Shown: positions 25,950 through 34,989 of the stretch, piece by piece
How the letters are laid out: each line of letters opens with the position of its first letter
How positions within the stretch are numbered: the stretch's first letter is position 1
Assembly (NCBI GenBank): GCA_012842395.1
Contig: DUSX01000018.1
Span: 126,116-190,115, forward strand
Length of the DNA: 64,000 bases
Source of the DNA: Bacillota bacterium
Lineage (GTDB): Bacteria > Bacillota > SHA-98 > UBA4971
Reading direction: 5' to 3'
Program-made: the position numbers and the translations under genes
The notes under the pieces: generated by a model
What the model saw: the letters and a program-made list of their open reading frames with translations, nothing else
Told to the model about the DNA's origin: nothing
Databases searched by the model: none

Positions 25950-27830
25950 ATGAGAAGATTGTGGAGAGGAATCCTTGCCGGGTTGCTTTTCGTGTTCCTT
26001 GTTGCGGGAGTTGCTTCGACTGGGTTCGCGGCTCAGGGGAAGCTGTACGAGATGGCGATCTTCGCTGATCCCACCACTATCAACTTGTACTCGTCCCTGG
26101 GCCCGAGTTCGACCGTGTGGAACACGTTCGTTTCGAACAGCCAGTACTACACGTCCCTTTACGGGAACGCCGCTCCCACCTGGGCGTTCGTGCCGGCCGC
26201 AGCGGCCGACATGCCGAGCCCACTGAAACAGGAGACCATCGGCGGAAAGACCTACTACACGTCCATCGTCAAGATGCGCAAAGACATCAAGTGGAGCGAC
26301 AATACCCCGCTGACCGCTGATGACGTCGTGTTCAGCTACAACGCTGTGCTCGAAATGGATCCGAACAAGCTGGGCGGGAACTGGCCCAGCATCGTGGACC
26401 CGACCGTTCTGGAGCGCGTTGAGAAGGTCGACGACTACACGGTGAAGTTCATCCTCAAGGAGAAACCCGGGTTGTCCCAGTGGCAGTACGGACTCCTCCA
26501 AAACTACATCGTTAACAAGAAGTACTGGGAGCCCGTGTTCGAGAAGGCGAAGAAGGCGGCTGATCCCGTCAAGGAGCTCTTTGCCCACGAGCCCGAGAAC
26601 CAGCCCACAGCCGGTCCGTGGAAGTTCGGACATTGGGAGAAGGGCGCGTTCTGGCAGAACGTGCCTAACCCTGTGTACAGTGGCAAAGGTGAGGTCACCA
26701 CATTCTACGAGAACGGCGTAGTGACCATCGAGAACCCGAGGACCGGGTTCAAGTGGCAGAGCGGCAAGCCCGAGGGCAAGGTGCAGCTCAAGGTGACCGA
26801 CGGCCCCGACGCTACGGGTACGCTGTACAGGATATTCCAGAACCAGAGCGCTGCTGTGCTCTCGCTCACCAGCGGCCAGGTCGATTTCGTGCTGAACTCC
26901 CTGGGCCTGCAGCGCGGCTTCCAGGAGCAGTTGAAGAAGGCGCCCAACGTCGAGCTCATTGAGAACAGCGTGAACGGCTTCCGGTTCATGGCTTTCAACC
27001 TGCGGAAGTACCCCTTCAACATCAAGGAGTTCCGTCAGGCGGTCGCCACGCTCATCGACCGTGAGTACATCTGCGAGAAGGTGCTGCAGGGCATAGCGTT
27101 CCCGCAGTACTCGGTGGTGCCGCCCGGAAACGCGTACTGGTACAACAAAGACGTTCCTCAGTGGGGCAAGGGGCTCACTCGCTCCCAGAAGATAGCGGAA
27201 GCCGTGAAGCTCCTCAAGAAGGCCGGGTTCAAGTGGGAAGTCGAGCCTGAGGTGGACGTCGAGAAGGACAAGGTGCTGAAACGCGGTAAGGGGCTCATCA
27301 TGCCGGACGGCAAGAAGATGCCCGAATTCGAGTTCATGATCATGACCGCCGGGTACGATCCTCTCCGCTACACGTTCGGTTTGAACATCGCATCGTGGCT
27401 CAAAGAGGTCGGCATCCCGATTGAAGCCGTGCCCACTGACTTCAACGTGGTCAGCTCGAAGGTCTTCGACGAGCAGGACTTCGACGCGTTCATGATGGGC
27501 TGGAGCCTGACCCTGTATCCGGACCACATGAAGTATTTCTTCCACAGCGAACAGGCAGGGCTCGGCGGCTTCAACGCCGAGGGCTATAACAATCCGGAGT
27601 TCGACAAGCTCGCGGACGACTTCGTGAAGGAAGACGACATGGAGAAGGCCCGCGAGAAGGCGTTCAAGCTCCAGGAGATCCTCGCCGATGAGTTGCCTTA
27701 CATCGTGCTCTTCGACACGCCGATGCTCGAGGCGTATAGGTCCGACCGTCTGCAGTTCCCGTACACGAAGGTCCTGAGCGGCCTGCAGTACGTCGGGGGG
27801 CTCACGAGCTCGGTCAAGATGCTCGACTGA
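25950..27830 (+). CDS. ABC transporter substrate-binding protein, family 5 (peptide/nickel type)
   Basis: 626 aa. A Sec signal peptide occupies about residues 1-27 (MRRLWRGILAGLLFVFLVAG, then GFAAQG). No lipobox cysteine is present, unusual for a Gram-positive binding protein. The mature part has the SBP family 5 pattern: IKWSDNTPLTADDVVFSYNA, then FMAFNLRKYPF, IDREYI, and a C-terminal ADELPYIVLFDTP. It captures a peptide or other oligomeric solute outside the membrane. It is first of a five-gene importer operon and is followed by a strong hairpin (27880-27909). The ligand cannot be inferred. Confidence 0.9.
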   Translation: MRRLWRGILAGLLFVFLVAGVASTGFAAQGKLYEMAIFADPTTINLYSSLGPSSTVWNTFVSNSQYYTSLYGNAAPTWAFVPAAAADMPSPLKQETIGGKTYYTSIVKMRKDIKWSDNTPLTADDVVFSYNAVLEMDPNKLGGNWPSIVDPTVLERVEKVDDYTVKFILKEKPGLSQWQYGLLQNYIVNKKYWEPVFEKAKKAADPVKELFAHEPENQPTAGPWKFGHWEKGAFWQNVPNPVYSGKGEVTTFYENGVVTIENPRTGFKWQSGKPEGKVQLKVTDGPDATGTLYRIFQNQSAAVLSLTSGQVDFVLNSLGLQRGFQEQLKKAPNVELIENSVNGFRFMAFNLRKYPFNIKEFRQAVATLIDREYICEKVLQGIAFPQYSVVPPGNAYWYNKDVPQWGKGLTRSQKIAEAVKLLKKAGFKWEVEPEVDVEKDKVLKRGKGLIMPDGKKMPEFEFMIMTAGYDPLRYTFGLNIASWLKEVGIPIEAVPTDFNVVSSKVFDEQDFDAFMMGWSLTLYPDHMKYFFHSEQAGLGGFNAEGYNNPEFDKLADDFVKEDDMEKAREKAFKLQEILADELPYIVLFDTPMLEAYRSDRLQFPYTKVLSGLQYVGGLTSSVKMLD

Positions 27831-27879
27831 CGGCGGGAAGCCGCATCCCGGGCGTGAGTCGAACCGCGGCCTTTCACGC

Positions 27880-27909
27880 GAGCGGGCCTGGGGTGCCCCA
27901 GGCCCGCTC
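27880..27909 (+). terminator. Perfect hairpin after the binding-protein gene (attenuator or mRNA stabiliser)
   Basis: GAGCGGGCCTGGGG (27880-27893) and CCCCAGGCCCGCTC (27896-27909) are exactly complementary, with only TG between. The trailing sequence CCGGTTTATG is a poor U-run. Placed between binding protein and permease genes, it likely reduces downstream expression or protects the 5' transcript. Confidence 0.75.
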
Positions 27910-27940
27910 CGGTTTATGAGACCTCGCCGGAAGGGCCGCG

Positions 27941-28140
27941 TCTAGCTGTGGCGCCGTGAGTTTTCGCGTCTCCTCTTGAGCGTGCAAGAGTTGCCTGTCC
28001 TTGTACGAAGGGGTGCCGGGAATTCGGCCTGAGTGCCCGGCGAATTCGGACGAGGCGCACTGCAGGCGCGCTGTCCCCTGGAGGGTAAGGCCAACAACAG
28101 GGAACAAGGCTTGCGCCTGCGCGCTGAAAGGGAGGCCAAA
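27941..28140 (-). repeat. Dispersed structured repeat, copy 4 (inverted, diverged)
   Basis: Read on the minus strand it shows the same order as the other copies: CCCTCCAGGGGACAGCGCGC, a GC hairpin, inner inverted-repeat arms around GAATTCGCC and GGCCGAATTC, GTACAAGGACAGGCAAC, and the tail CAAGAGGAGACGCGAAAAC then GGCGCCA. The outer pair here appears as CCTGT/ACAGG where other copies have CGGTG/CACCG, a compensatory difference that favours a structured RNA or hairpin. Confidence 0.75.
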
Positions 28141-28184
28141 CTCGTCGTGGTCTTGAGAGGGGCAAATCTGTCGAGGATCGAGGG

Positions 28185-29369
28185 ATGGAGATGCGCCGAT
28201 ACATTTTGAGCAGGCTCGGACAGGTCATCCTTACGCTTCTGATATACATCACCCTGGTCTACTTCCTCCTCCAGGCCATGCCAGGTGACATCACCCAGAT
28301 GTACTTGGCAAATCCCAAAATCCCCCAGGCGGCTAGGGAGGAGCTTAAGAAACAGCTCGGGCTCGACCAGGGAGTGTTCATGCAGTATCTAACCTACCTG
28401 AAGAACTTCTTCCGGGGAGAGCTGGGGGTATCGTTCTCGCAATACCCGCGGCCCGTGTGGGACATCTTGATGGAGCGACTGCCCCGGACTTTCGTGCTCT
28501 TCCTCACCGCGAACGTGCTCTCTTTCTATGTTGGTTACGTGATGGGACGGGTCATCGCTTGGCGCCGTGGCAGAGTCGTGGACTATGCCGCGACGGTCGT
28601 CGGGATAACATTCTGGACCGCGTTCTACCCTCTATTGGCGCTCGTGCTCATTTGGGTCTTTGCCTATACTCTGAAGCTGCTGCCGCTCAACCAGTTCATA
28701 GAGCCCAAGCTATGGCAGGGCGCCCCATTCTCCGTGAACACGGTATTCGGCTACATGGTGTTCGGGGGAGGTGTGGTGGCAATAGGGCTTTTCCTCATCT
28801 TCTATGCCTTCCTGCGCGGTCTCAAGCGGACGCGCCGAAATGTCACGTTGGCCTGGCTCTCGGGATCGGCGCTCGTGGCGTTGGCCCTCCTCGTTGCGTG
28901 GCGACAAGGGGTGCTGGTCTATATCTGGGATATAGCTAACCACATGGTGCTCCCCGTATGCACTCTCACGCTCATCAGCTTCGCAGGCACTATGCTCCTC
29001 ATGCGTGACTCCATGCTTGAGACGGTGCAGGAGGACTATGTCATGGCCGCTCGCGCCAAGGGTCTTCCCGACAACGTTGTGAGGGACAGGTACGCCGCGC
29101 GAACCGCGATGCTGCCCACTGTGACAAGCCTCGTCCTCAGCCTGGCGAGCTCGATGAGCGGGGGCCTTGTCACCGAGACCATGTTCTCTTGGCCGGGGCT
29201 GGGCCAGGTGTTGTTCCATTCAGCGCTTGCGAACGACTACCCGCTTGCTACGGGAGCCCTCGCGTTCACCGGCGTGTTCCTGTTGATAGCGCACTTCGTT
29301 GCGGACATTCTCTACGCGGTTCTCGACCCGCGCATCACATACACGGGGCAGCCCGCGACAGAGGCTTAG
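28185..29369 (+). CDS. ABC transporter permease (DppB/OppB type)
   Basis: 394 aa integral membrane protein. The N-terminal YILSRLGQVILTLLIYIT helix and the family TQMYLANPKIPQ region match DppB-type permeases. The binding-protein-dependent transport signature (EDYVMAARAKGLPDNVV, with the EAA-loop glycine) is near residue 290. It has a longer central segment than usual (about 155-245) with extra membrane helices. The ATG at 28185 or the in-frame ATG at 28191 could start it. It pairs with the next gene as the importer's membrane channel. Confidence 0.92.
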   Translation: MEMRRYILSRLGQVILTLLIYITLVYFLLQAMPGDITQMYLANPKIPQAAREELKKQLGLDQGVFMQYLTYLKNFFRGELGVSFSQYPRPVWDILMERLPRTFVLFLTANVLSFYVGYVMGRVIAWRRGRVVDYAATVVGITFWTAFYPLLALVLIWVFAYTLKLLPLNQFIEPKLWQGAPFSVNTVFGYMVFGGGVVAIGLFLIFYAFLRGLKRTRRNVTLAWLSGSALVALALLVAWRQGVLVYIWDIANHMVLPVCTLTLISFAGTMLLMRDSMLETVQEDYVMAARAKGLPDNVVRDRYAARTAMLPTVTSLVLSLASSMSGGLVTETMFSWPGLGQVLFHSALANDYPLATGALAFTGVFLLIAHFVADILYAVLDPRITYTGQPATEA

Positions 29370-29399
29370 ATTGACGTGTGGCAAGGCAGGTGAGGCAAG

Positions 29400-30362
29400 A
29401 TGAGACAGTTTGCACCGAGCCCCCAAGCGGACACCGTGGCCCTCAGAGAACCCCTCTGGAAGATCAGATGGAAGCTCACCATGCGCGGGCTTTCGCAGAA
29501 CTGGGCCGTATTCAGAGAAAGCCGCATCGGCATGTTCGGGTTGGTCCTCATCGTGCTATTCGGCGTGTTTGGCGCCCTGTGGCCGATAATGATAAACACA
29601 GTGTGGGACCCCATGATCTACCACCCTGTGGTCGGGTTTGATCCGATGCTCGCTCATCCTTCCCCGCCGACCAGGGCACACCTCCTCGGCACAGATCCCA
29701 TTGGCCGGGATATCCTGGCCCAGCTCATGTTCAGTACAGGTCGGGAGTTCCTGCTGGGCGTGCTTTCAGCGGCGATCACAGTAGTGATTGGGACCGTCAT
29801 CGGCACTGTGGCCGCATACTACGGCGGGTTCACTGACACGTTCTTCATGAGAGTTGCCGACATAATGATGCTATTCCCATTCGTACCATTGCTCGTGGTC
29901 GTGGGCTCAATGGTGCGTCTGAGCTTCTTCCCGTTCGCCGTGATCCTCGGCGTTCTGGGAGGATTCGGAGGCATAACCATCATCCTCAAAGCACAAGCGC
30001 TGTCCGTGAAGGTAAGACCATACATCGACGCGGCCCGCGTGGCCGGCGGGAGCAGCTTTCACATAATCCGGGCGCACATCATACCCAACGTGCTCCCCCT
30101 TTCGTTCCTGTACATGATGTTCAACGTGACGTCAGCCATCCTGAGCGAAGCGACCCTGTCGTTCTTCGGCGTTTTGAACATCGACATGAGCTGGGGCATG
30201 ATGATCCACACCGCCGAGACCGCCGGCTACCTCTTTGACTTCGGCCGGTACTGGTGGCTGTGGTTACCTTCCGGGCTTGCGATCACGTTGTTTTGCGCGG
30301 CGTTCTACATGGTTGGTAGAGGGCTCGACGAAGTCGTGAACCCGCGGCTGAGAAAGAGGTGA
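29400..30362 (+). CDS. ABC transporter permease (DppC/OppC type)
   Basis: 320 aa, about six helices. It has the DppC N-terminal pattern WAVFRESRIGMFGLVLI and the TRAHLLGTDPIGRDILAQL segment (HxxGTDxxGRD), then the EAA loop around VRPYIDAARVAGGSSFHII. It is 30 bases after the DppB-type gene and 4 bases before the ATPase gene. It forms the second half of the channel. Confidence 0.93.
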   Translation: MRQFAPSPQADTVALREPLWKIRWKLTMRGLSQNWAVFRESRIGMFGLVLIVLFGVFGALWPIMINTVWDPMIYHPVVGFDPMLAHPSPPTRAHLLGTDPIGRDILAQLMFSTGREFLLGVLSAAITVVIGTVIGTVAAYYGGFTDTFFMRVADIMMLFPFVPLLVVVGSMVRLSFFPFAVILGVLGGFGGITIILKAQALSVKVRPYIDAARVAGGSSFHIIRAHIIPNVLPLSFLYMMFNVTSAILSEATLSFFGVLNIDMSWGMMIHTAETAGYLFDFGRYWWLWLPSGLAITLFCAAFYMVGRGLDEVVNPRLRKR

Positions 30363-30366
30363 TAGA

Positions 30367-31410
30367 ATGGACCCCCTGCTTCAATTGGATGATTTCACCA
30401 TGCATTACCGCACGAAGGCCGGCTGGGTGCAGGCGGTAGACGGTGTGACATTGTCCCTCGCCAAAGGGCAGGCCCTCGGCTTGGTCGGAGAGTCCGGGTG
30501 CGGCAAGACGTCCATCGCCATGTCTATAATGAAACTCCTTCCGTACAATTCCAAAGTAGTCAGGGGCCGGATCCTCTTCGAAGGCCGCGATGTCTACTCG
30601 ATGACCGACGAGGAAGTCCGAAGGATGAGATGGAAAGGCGTTGCCATGGTGTTCCAGGCCGCCATGAACTCCCTCAACCCTGTGTACCGCGTGGGGAATC
30701 AGATAGTCGAGGCCATAGTCACGCACGAGCCTGAGACCAGCGAAGAAGAGGCCTGGTCGAGGGTTGCGTCGTTATTCGAGCTCGTGGGTATCCCGAAAGA
30801 ACGCATGCACAACTATCCGCACGAATACAGCGGCGGGATGAAGCAGAGAGCTGTCATCGCCATGGCCCTCGCGTGCAATCCCAAGCTGATCATCGCAGAC
30901 GAGCCAACGACTGCCCTGGACGTCATAGTCCAGGACAGGATCCTGCGAGAGATGGACCAGATAAGGCGCAAAATCAACATGAGCATGATCTACATCTCTC
31001 ACGACGTCTCCGTCATAGCTGAGGTAAGCGACGTGGTGGCCGTGATGTACGCTGGCAAGCTCGTCGAGCTCGGCCGAGCGGATGATGTGTTCAAGCGTCC
31101 GCGTCATCCGTACACCTATTCCCTGATGAGGGCTTATCCCAGCATTCTCGGAGAGAAGCACGAGCTCGCCACGATCCCGGGGGAGCCGCCGAACCTTCTC
31201 GACCCTCCGCCCGGGTGCCGCTTCCACCCTCGGTGCGACCGGGCTACTTCAGAGTGCTCCGCGGCGGACCCAGTGTGGCGAGAGGTATATCCAGGGCACT
31301 ACTGCGCGTGTCACAACCCAGTCGAGGCCGACGGCAGATGGTCCGACGGAGGGCGCCTGGGCAAGGGGACGGATGGGGGTGAGGAGCTTGGCAGTTCCAG
31401 CAATGGCTGA
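30367..31410 (+). CDS. ABC transporter ATP-binding protein (DppD/OppD type)
   Basis: 347 aa. Walker A GESGCGKTS, signature YSGGMKQRAVIA, Walker B LIIADEPTTALD and the H-loop ISHD are intact. The C-terminal oligopeptide/dipeptide-transporter domain has the cysteine pattern CRFHPRC, then CSAAD and YCAC, which in some DppD/F proteins binds an Fe-S cluster. It has a charged glycine-rich tail. The gene overlaps the following ATPase gene by about 38 bases. Confidence 0.94.
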   Translation: MDPLLQLDDFTMHYRTKAGWVQAVDGVTLSLAKGQALGLVGESGCGKTSIAMSIMKLLPYNSKVVRGRILFEGRDVYSMTDEEVRRMRWKGVAMVFQAAMNSLNPVYRVGNQIVEAIVTHEPETSEEEAWSRVASLFELVGIPKERMHNYPHEYSGGMKQRAVIAMALACNPKLIIADEPTTALDVIVQDRILREMDQIRRKINMSMIYISHDVSVIAEVSDVVAVMYAGKLVELGRADDVFKRPRHPYTYSLMRAYPSILGEKHELATIPGEPPNLLDPPPGCRFHPRCDRATSECSAADPVWREVYPGHYCACHNPVEADGRWSDGGRLGKGTDGGEELGSSSNG

Positions 31411-32386
31411 GGCGACCGACACTATCTTGCGTGTGGAGCACCTATCGAAGCACTATCCTGTGTCGAGAGGCTTATTCCAGCGAGGGAAGCTGTTCCTTCA
31501 CGCCGTCGATGATGTAAGCTTCGAAGTGAAACGGCGCGAGGTGCTTGGGCTGGTCGGGGAATCGGGGTGCGGAAAGACGACGACGGGACGGATGATCGCC
31601 CGCCTCACGGTTCCAACCACCGGGCGCATCATCGTTGAGGGTGCCGATGTCTCGAAGCTGCAAGGAGCCGCGTCTAGCGAGTTCCGCAGGAAGGTGCAGA
31701 TGATCTTCCAAGACCCGTACGAGTCTCTGGACCCGAGGATGACCATATTCGACATCGTCGCCGAGCCCCTGAACGTCAACGGCGTGGGCAGCCTGGAGGA
31801 GCGAGAGGAGCGCGTGGCTGAGATGCTGAGCTTGGTCGGGATCTCGCCTCCGTCAGCTTTTCTCTTCAGGTTTCCTCACGAGCTGTCGGGCGGCCAACGG
31901 CAGCGTGTCGCGATCGCGAGGGCGCTCGTGATGGATCCTGCCTTCGTCGTAGCGGATGAGCCCACCTCCATGCTGGATGTCTCGATTCGCACGGGCGTCA
32001 TGAAGCTCCTTGCGCAGCTTCGCGAGGATCTCGGGATCAGCTATCTCTATATAACCCACGACCTCGCGGTTGCAAGATACCTCTGCGACAGGATCGCCGT
32101 GATGTACTTGGGCAAGATCGTTGAGATGGCAGGGGCCGAAGAGATCATCAAGGAGCCGCTGCATCCTTACACCAAGGCTCTCATATCGGCTGTTCCAGTG
32201 CCGGACCCGGCCGTGAGGAGGCCTGTCCCCACCATCAAGGGGGGAATCAGCAAGCCCATAAACCCGCCGCGCAGGTGCCGATTCTACGAGAGGTGTCCTG
32301 TGGCGAAAGACTCGTGCGCCGAGCAGGATCATCCGGCTCTGAAGGAGATATCCAAGGGTCACTTTGTTGCCTGCCACGACGTGTAG
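31373..32386 (+). CDS. ABC transporter ATP-binding protein (DppF/OppF type)
   Basis: About 337 aa. The N-terminal LSKHYPVSRGLFQRG segment is typical of DppF. Walker A GESGCGKTTTG, signature LSGGQRQRVAIA, Walker B FVVADEPTSMLD and the H-loop ITHD are intact. The C-terminal cysteine segment CRFYERCPVAKDSC matches the family. The start is ambiguous: ATG 31373, GTG 31379 (AAGGGGA 9 bases upstream) and ATG 31403 are in frame. It completes the importer; no accessory enzyme gene follows that would reveal the substrate. Confidence 0.93.
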   Translation: MGVRSLAVPAMAEATDTILRVEHLSKHYPVSRGLFQRGKLFLHAVDDVSFEVKRREVLGLVGESGCGKTTTGRMIARLTVPTTGRIIVEGADVSKLQGAASSEFRRKVQMIFQDPYESLDPRMTIFDIVAEPLNVNGVGSLEEREERVAEMLSLVGISPPSAFLFRFPHELSGGQRQRVAIARALVMDPAFVVADEPTSMLDVSIRTGVMKLLAQLREDLGISYLYITHDLAVARYLCDRIAVMYLGKIVEMAGAEEIIKEPLHPYTKALISAVPVPDPAVRRPVPTIKGGISKPINPPRRCRFYERCPVAKDSCAEQDHPALKEISKGHFVACHDV

Positions 32387-32534
32387 GCATTGGGTATTTG
32401 GCCAATGAACGGCCGAGTGAGAGGGGCGGGTCGGCCTTGCGGCTGCGATGACCGGGGCGTGTGGCGTGCGGTCGGCTCGCTTCCCAAGCGCAGGATACGC
32501 GAGCCGCAGGTCTACGAGTGCGAGGTGAGGGGCG

Positions 32535-33101
32535 GTGTTGTCTACCAGGAGGAGTCACGAACTGCGGGCCTGGACGACCCTCGCCGTCGCGTCCATCGCG
32601 GCCATCGTCCTTCTCGTGGCAACCGAGCGTCGGTACCTCGAGTACGTGGGGTGGACGCGCGAGGTGCGAGCCTCGCTCGAGGCTGCGAGTCTCAGACATA
32701 ACGGCGAAGCTGTCGTGCTGAACGCGGTGATCGCGCTGGAGGCGCCGGCGGTGGGGTTCAAGAGCACGGTGGAGCGGGTTGAGTTCACTTTAGACCAGGG
32801 TGGGAGGCGCCTTGGGTATTTCTTCACGCTTCCGGGCGACATGGTTGTGACTCCACCCGCGGACGTTGGAGCTCGCCCTGTGGCAGTAACCCGCATCACT
32901 GTCACCAAGGATGCGTCGCGGGAGCTTGCAGCGAGCGCGGCGGGCGCTGGCGGGGGGCCGCCACAACGGGCCGGCGAAGATGGTGAAAGCGCTGTGGCGC
33001 AGTTGGCCGGCGATGTCGTGCTGGTTGTCACCCTCCCGCGAGGAGAGAGACTGGTGCGCGTGCCGGTGGGAGGGGAGGTGGGGATGGAAAGTGGCGGGTG
33101 A
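32535..33101 (+). CDS. Uncharacterised protein with N-terminal membrane anchor
   Basis: 188 aa. One hydrophobic segment (residues 14-29, TLAVASIAAIVLLVA) precedes a beta-rich outer part: NGEAVVLNAVIALEAPAVGFKS, then VERVEFTLDQGG and PVAVTRITVTKD. The pattern resembles a LEA14/WHy-like immunoglobulin fold, but I cannot assign a family. The start is a GTG with GAGGTGAGGGG upstream. It overlaps the next small membrane-protein gene by 11 bases, so the two are a unit. Function is unknown. Confidence 0.65.
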   Translation: MLSTRRSHELRAWTTLAVASIAAIVLLVATERRYLEYVGWTREVRASLEAASLRHNGEAVVLNAVIALEAPAVGFKSTVERVEFTLDQGGRRLGYFFTLPGDMVVTPPADVGARPVAVTRITVTKDASRELAASAAGAGGGPPQRAGEDGESAVAQLAGDVVLVVTLPRGERLVRVPVGGEVGMESGG

Positions 33102-33537
33102 AGAGGTGCTGAGACGGTGCATGAGAGCCACCGTGGTTGCCGCACGTGCGGTTATCCTGGGTGGCGTGGGTTCGGTATGTCTGGCGTTGCTTCAGCTCGG
33201 GGACTTCACCCCTGTGCCTTCCGGGTGGAGCCTCGCCATCCCGGTGCTGGGCGGTGTGGCGCTGGGCCTGGCTGAGATGAGTGTGCACGAGCTCGTGGGG
33301 TGCGTGGCGTTTATGGTGGTGATGGCCCCAGCGCTGGCACCTCTTCTCGTTGCCTTTCCCGCCTCGGAGGTTGAAAGGAACGCTGTCGTGCGTGCTGCGC
33401 TTCGCAATTCGTTGGCGGCCGACGCTCTCCTGCTTCTCCCGTGCGTCCTGGCTGGGATCGTGCTTGGCAGGTGGGTCAAGGGCATTATCTCGTCTCGCCC
33501 GCAACCGATGCGTCACACGCCGCGACGAGCGGACTAG
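33091..33537 (+). CDS. Uncharacterised small membrane protein
   Basis: About 148 aa with three or four hydrophobic segments (VVAARAVILGGVGSVCLALL, SLAIPVLGGVALGLAEM, GCVAFMVVMAPALAPLLVA, LLLPCVLAGIVLGRW). I do not recognise a family. The GTG at 33091 overlaps the end of the preceding gene and has a GGGGAGGTGG upstream; an ATG at 33121 is an alternative. Together with the preceding protein it could form a membrane complex. Function is unknown. Confidence 0.55.
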   Translation: MAGEEVLRRCMRATVVAARAVILGGVGSVCLALLQLGDFTPVPSGWSLAIPVLGGVALGLAEMSVHELVGCVAFMVVMAPALAPLLVAFPASEVERNAVVRAALRNSLAADALLLLPCVLAGIVLGRWVKGIISSRPQPMRHTPRRAD

Positions 33538-33560
33538 CCTGCTTTCTCGGAGGGATCGAT

Positions 33561-34937
33561 GTGGAAGGATACGTTGACGATAAGCGCAAACAAGGCGAAC
33601 AGAAGCATTCGATGCCACGCCCTCTGCGCAGTGGTGAGGGGGTGCCTGCGGAGGCGCCCGCAACTCTCGTCGGCGCAAAACCCCAGGCATCCATCGTCGA
33701 GGATTTCGCGCGGTATGTGTCTCCGGGAAGGGTGGAGGTCTACCGGGCTCTCGGCTTCGACGCGGTTCCGGGCAAACGCGATGGAGTGTATGTCTGGGAC
33801 CTCTCCGGCAAACGGTACATAAACTGCCGGTCGAGCGGCGGCGTGTTCAACTTGGGCCACCGGCCCCCTGCCGTGGTGAATGCGCTGAGGGCCGCGCTCG
33901 ACGTGCTCGACATCGGCGACCACATGCTCCTCAGCGAACACCGAGCTAGGCTTGCTGCCAGGCTTGCCGAGCTCACGCCCGGCGACATAACGTACAGTTT
34001 CTTCACCCCTAGCGGCGGCGAGGCGTGCGACGTTGCCATCAAGCTGGCGAGGGGGTATACCAGGCGGCCTGGGATCGTCTCGGCGGTCGGCGGGTACCAC
34101 GGTCACACCGGGTTTGCGCTCTCGGCGGGCGACGCCCGTTTCAAGAGGCATTTCGAGCCGCTCATGCCGGGGTTCACACAGGTGCCGTTCGGGGACATCG
34201 ACGCCGTCGAACGCGCCGTGGACGAAACCACGGCGGCCGTGATATTCGAGACCATCCCCGCCACCGCCGGGATCATCATCCCTCCCGACGATTTCTATCC
34301 TGCGGTGAGGGAGATCTGCGACAGGAAAGGGGCCCTGCTGATCCTCGACGAGGTTCAGGCCGGGTTGGGCAGGACGGGGCGCCTTTGGGCGATCGATGAG
34401 TGGGGCGTGGTCCCGGACATCTTGGTCTTGGGAAAGGGGATGAGCGGCGGGATCTATCCGCTTTCCGCGGTATGCTATAGACAGCACGTTGACGAGTTCT
34501 TCAAGCAGAACCCGTTCGTGCATCTGACCTCGTTCGGCGGTGCAGACCTGGGGTGCGTTTGCGCGCTCGCGATGCTCGACGAGATCTGCCGTCCGGGATT
34601 CCTGGACCACGTGGAAGAGATGGGCGCACGTTTCGAGCAAGGATTCGCGCGGCTGAAGGAGAGACACCCGGAGAGCGTGGCGGGCTGGAGACGACGCGGC
34701 CTGATGATGGCCTTCGAGCTTACGGAGGACAGGCTTGGCCCCATGATGACGTATGCTCTCGGCAAGAACGGCGTGATCGCGGTGTTCTCGGATTTCCGGC
34801 CCAGGGCGATGCAGATAATGCCGCCGCTCATCATACAGCCGCCCGAGGTGGACGAGGTGCTCGACGCGATGGACCGAGCGCTCGAGCTCGTGGAGAACAT
34901 GGTGGCCGCAGGAGCCCCGACTCCCTACATTCCCTGA
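33561..34937 (+). CDS. Class III aminotransferase (PLP-dependent)
   Basis: 458 aa. The family uses PLP to transfer an omega or alpha amino group, with members for acetylornithine, 4-aminobutyrate, diamines or glutamate-1-semialdehyde. Visible are the cofactor region FFTPSGGEACDVAIKLAR, GGYHGHTGFALS, the acidic LLILDEVQAGLGRTGR, and the Schiff-base lysine Lys292 in VLGKGMSGG. The start is a GTG with GGAGGGA 5 bases upstream; residues before about 30 are not conserved. It is 52 bases ahead of a PEP-utilizing enzyme on the same strand. Substrate is not assigned. Confidence 0.88.
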   Translation: MEGYVDDKRKQGEQKHSMPRPLRSGEGVPAEAPATLVGAKPQASIVEDFARYVSPGRVEVYRALGFDAVPGKRDGVYVWDLSGKRYINCRSSGGVFNLGHRPPAVVNALRAALDVLDIGDHMLLSEHRARLAARLAELTPGDITYSFFTPSGGEACDVAIKLARGYTRRPGIVSAVGGYHGHTGFALSAGDARFKRHFEPLMPGFTQVPFGDIDAVERAVDETTAAVIFETIPATAGIIIPPDDFYPAVREICDRKGALLILDEVQAGLGRTGRLWAIDEWGVVPDILVLGKGMSGGIYPLSAVCYRQHVDEFFKQNPFVHLTSFGGADLGCVCALAMLDEICRPGFLDHVEEMGARFEQGFARLKERHPESVAGWRRRGLMMAFELTEDRLGPMMTYALGKNGVIAVFSDFRPRAMQIMPPLIIQPPEVDEVLDAMDRALELVENMVAAGAPTPYIP

Positions 34938-34989
34938 CTGAATCCAGGGCAGCCATACAGTAGGTCAACGCAGCGGAGGGACCACCCAG

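Larger units (their letters stand above)
27831..28184. other. 354-base intergenic stretch with hairpin and repeat copy 4
   Basis: It lies between the binding-protein gene and the first permease gene of the same importer. It holds a near-perfect hairpin (27880-27909) and an inverted, diverged copy of the dispersed repeat (about 27941-28140). No gene is supported. Confidence 0.75.
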
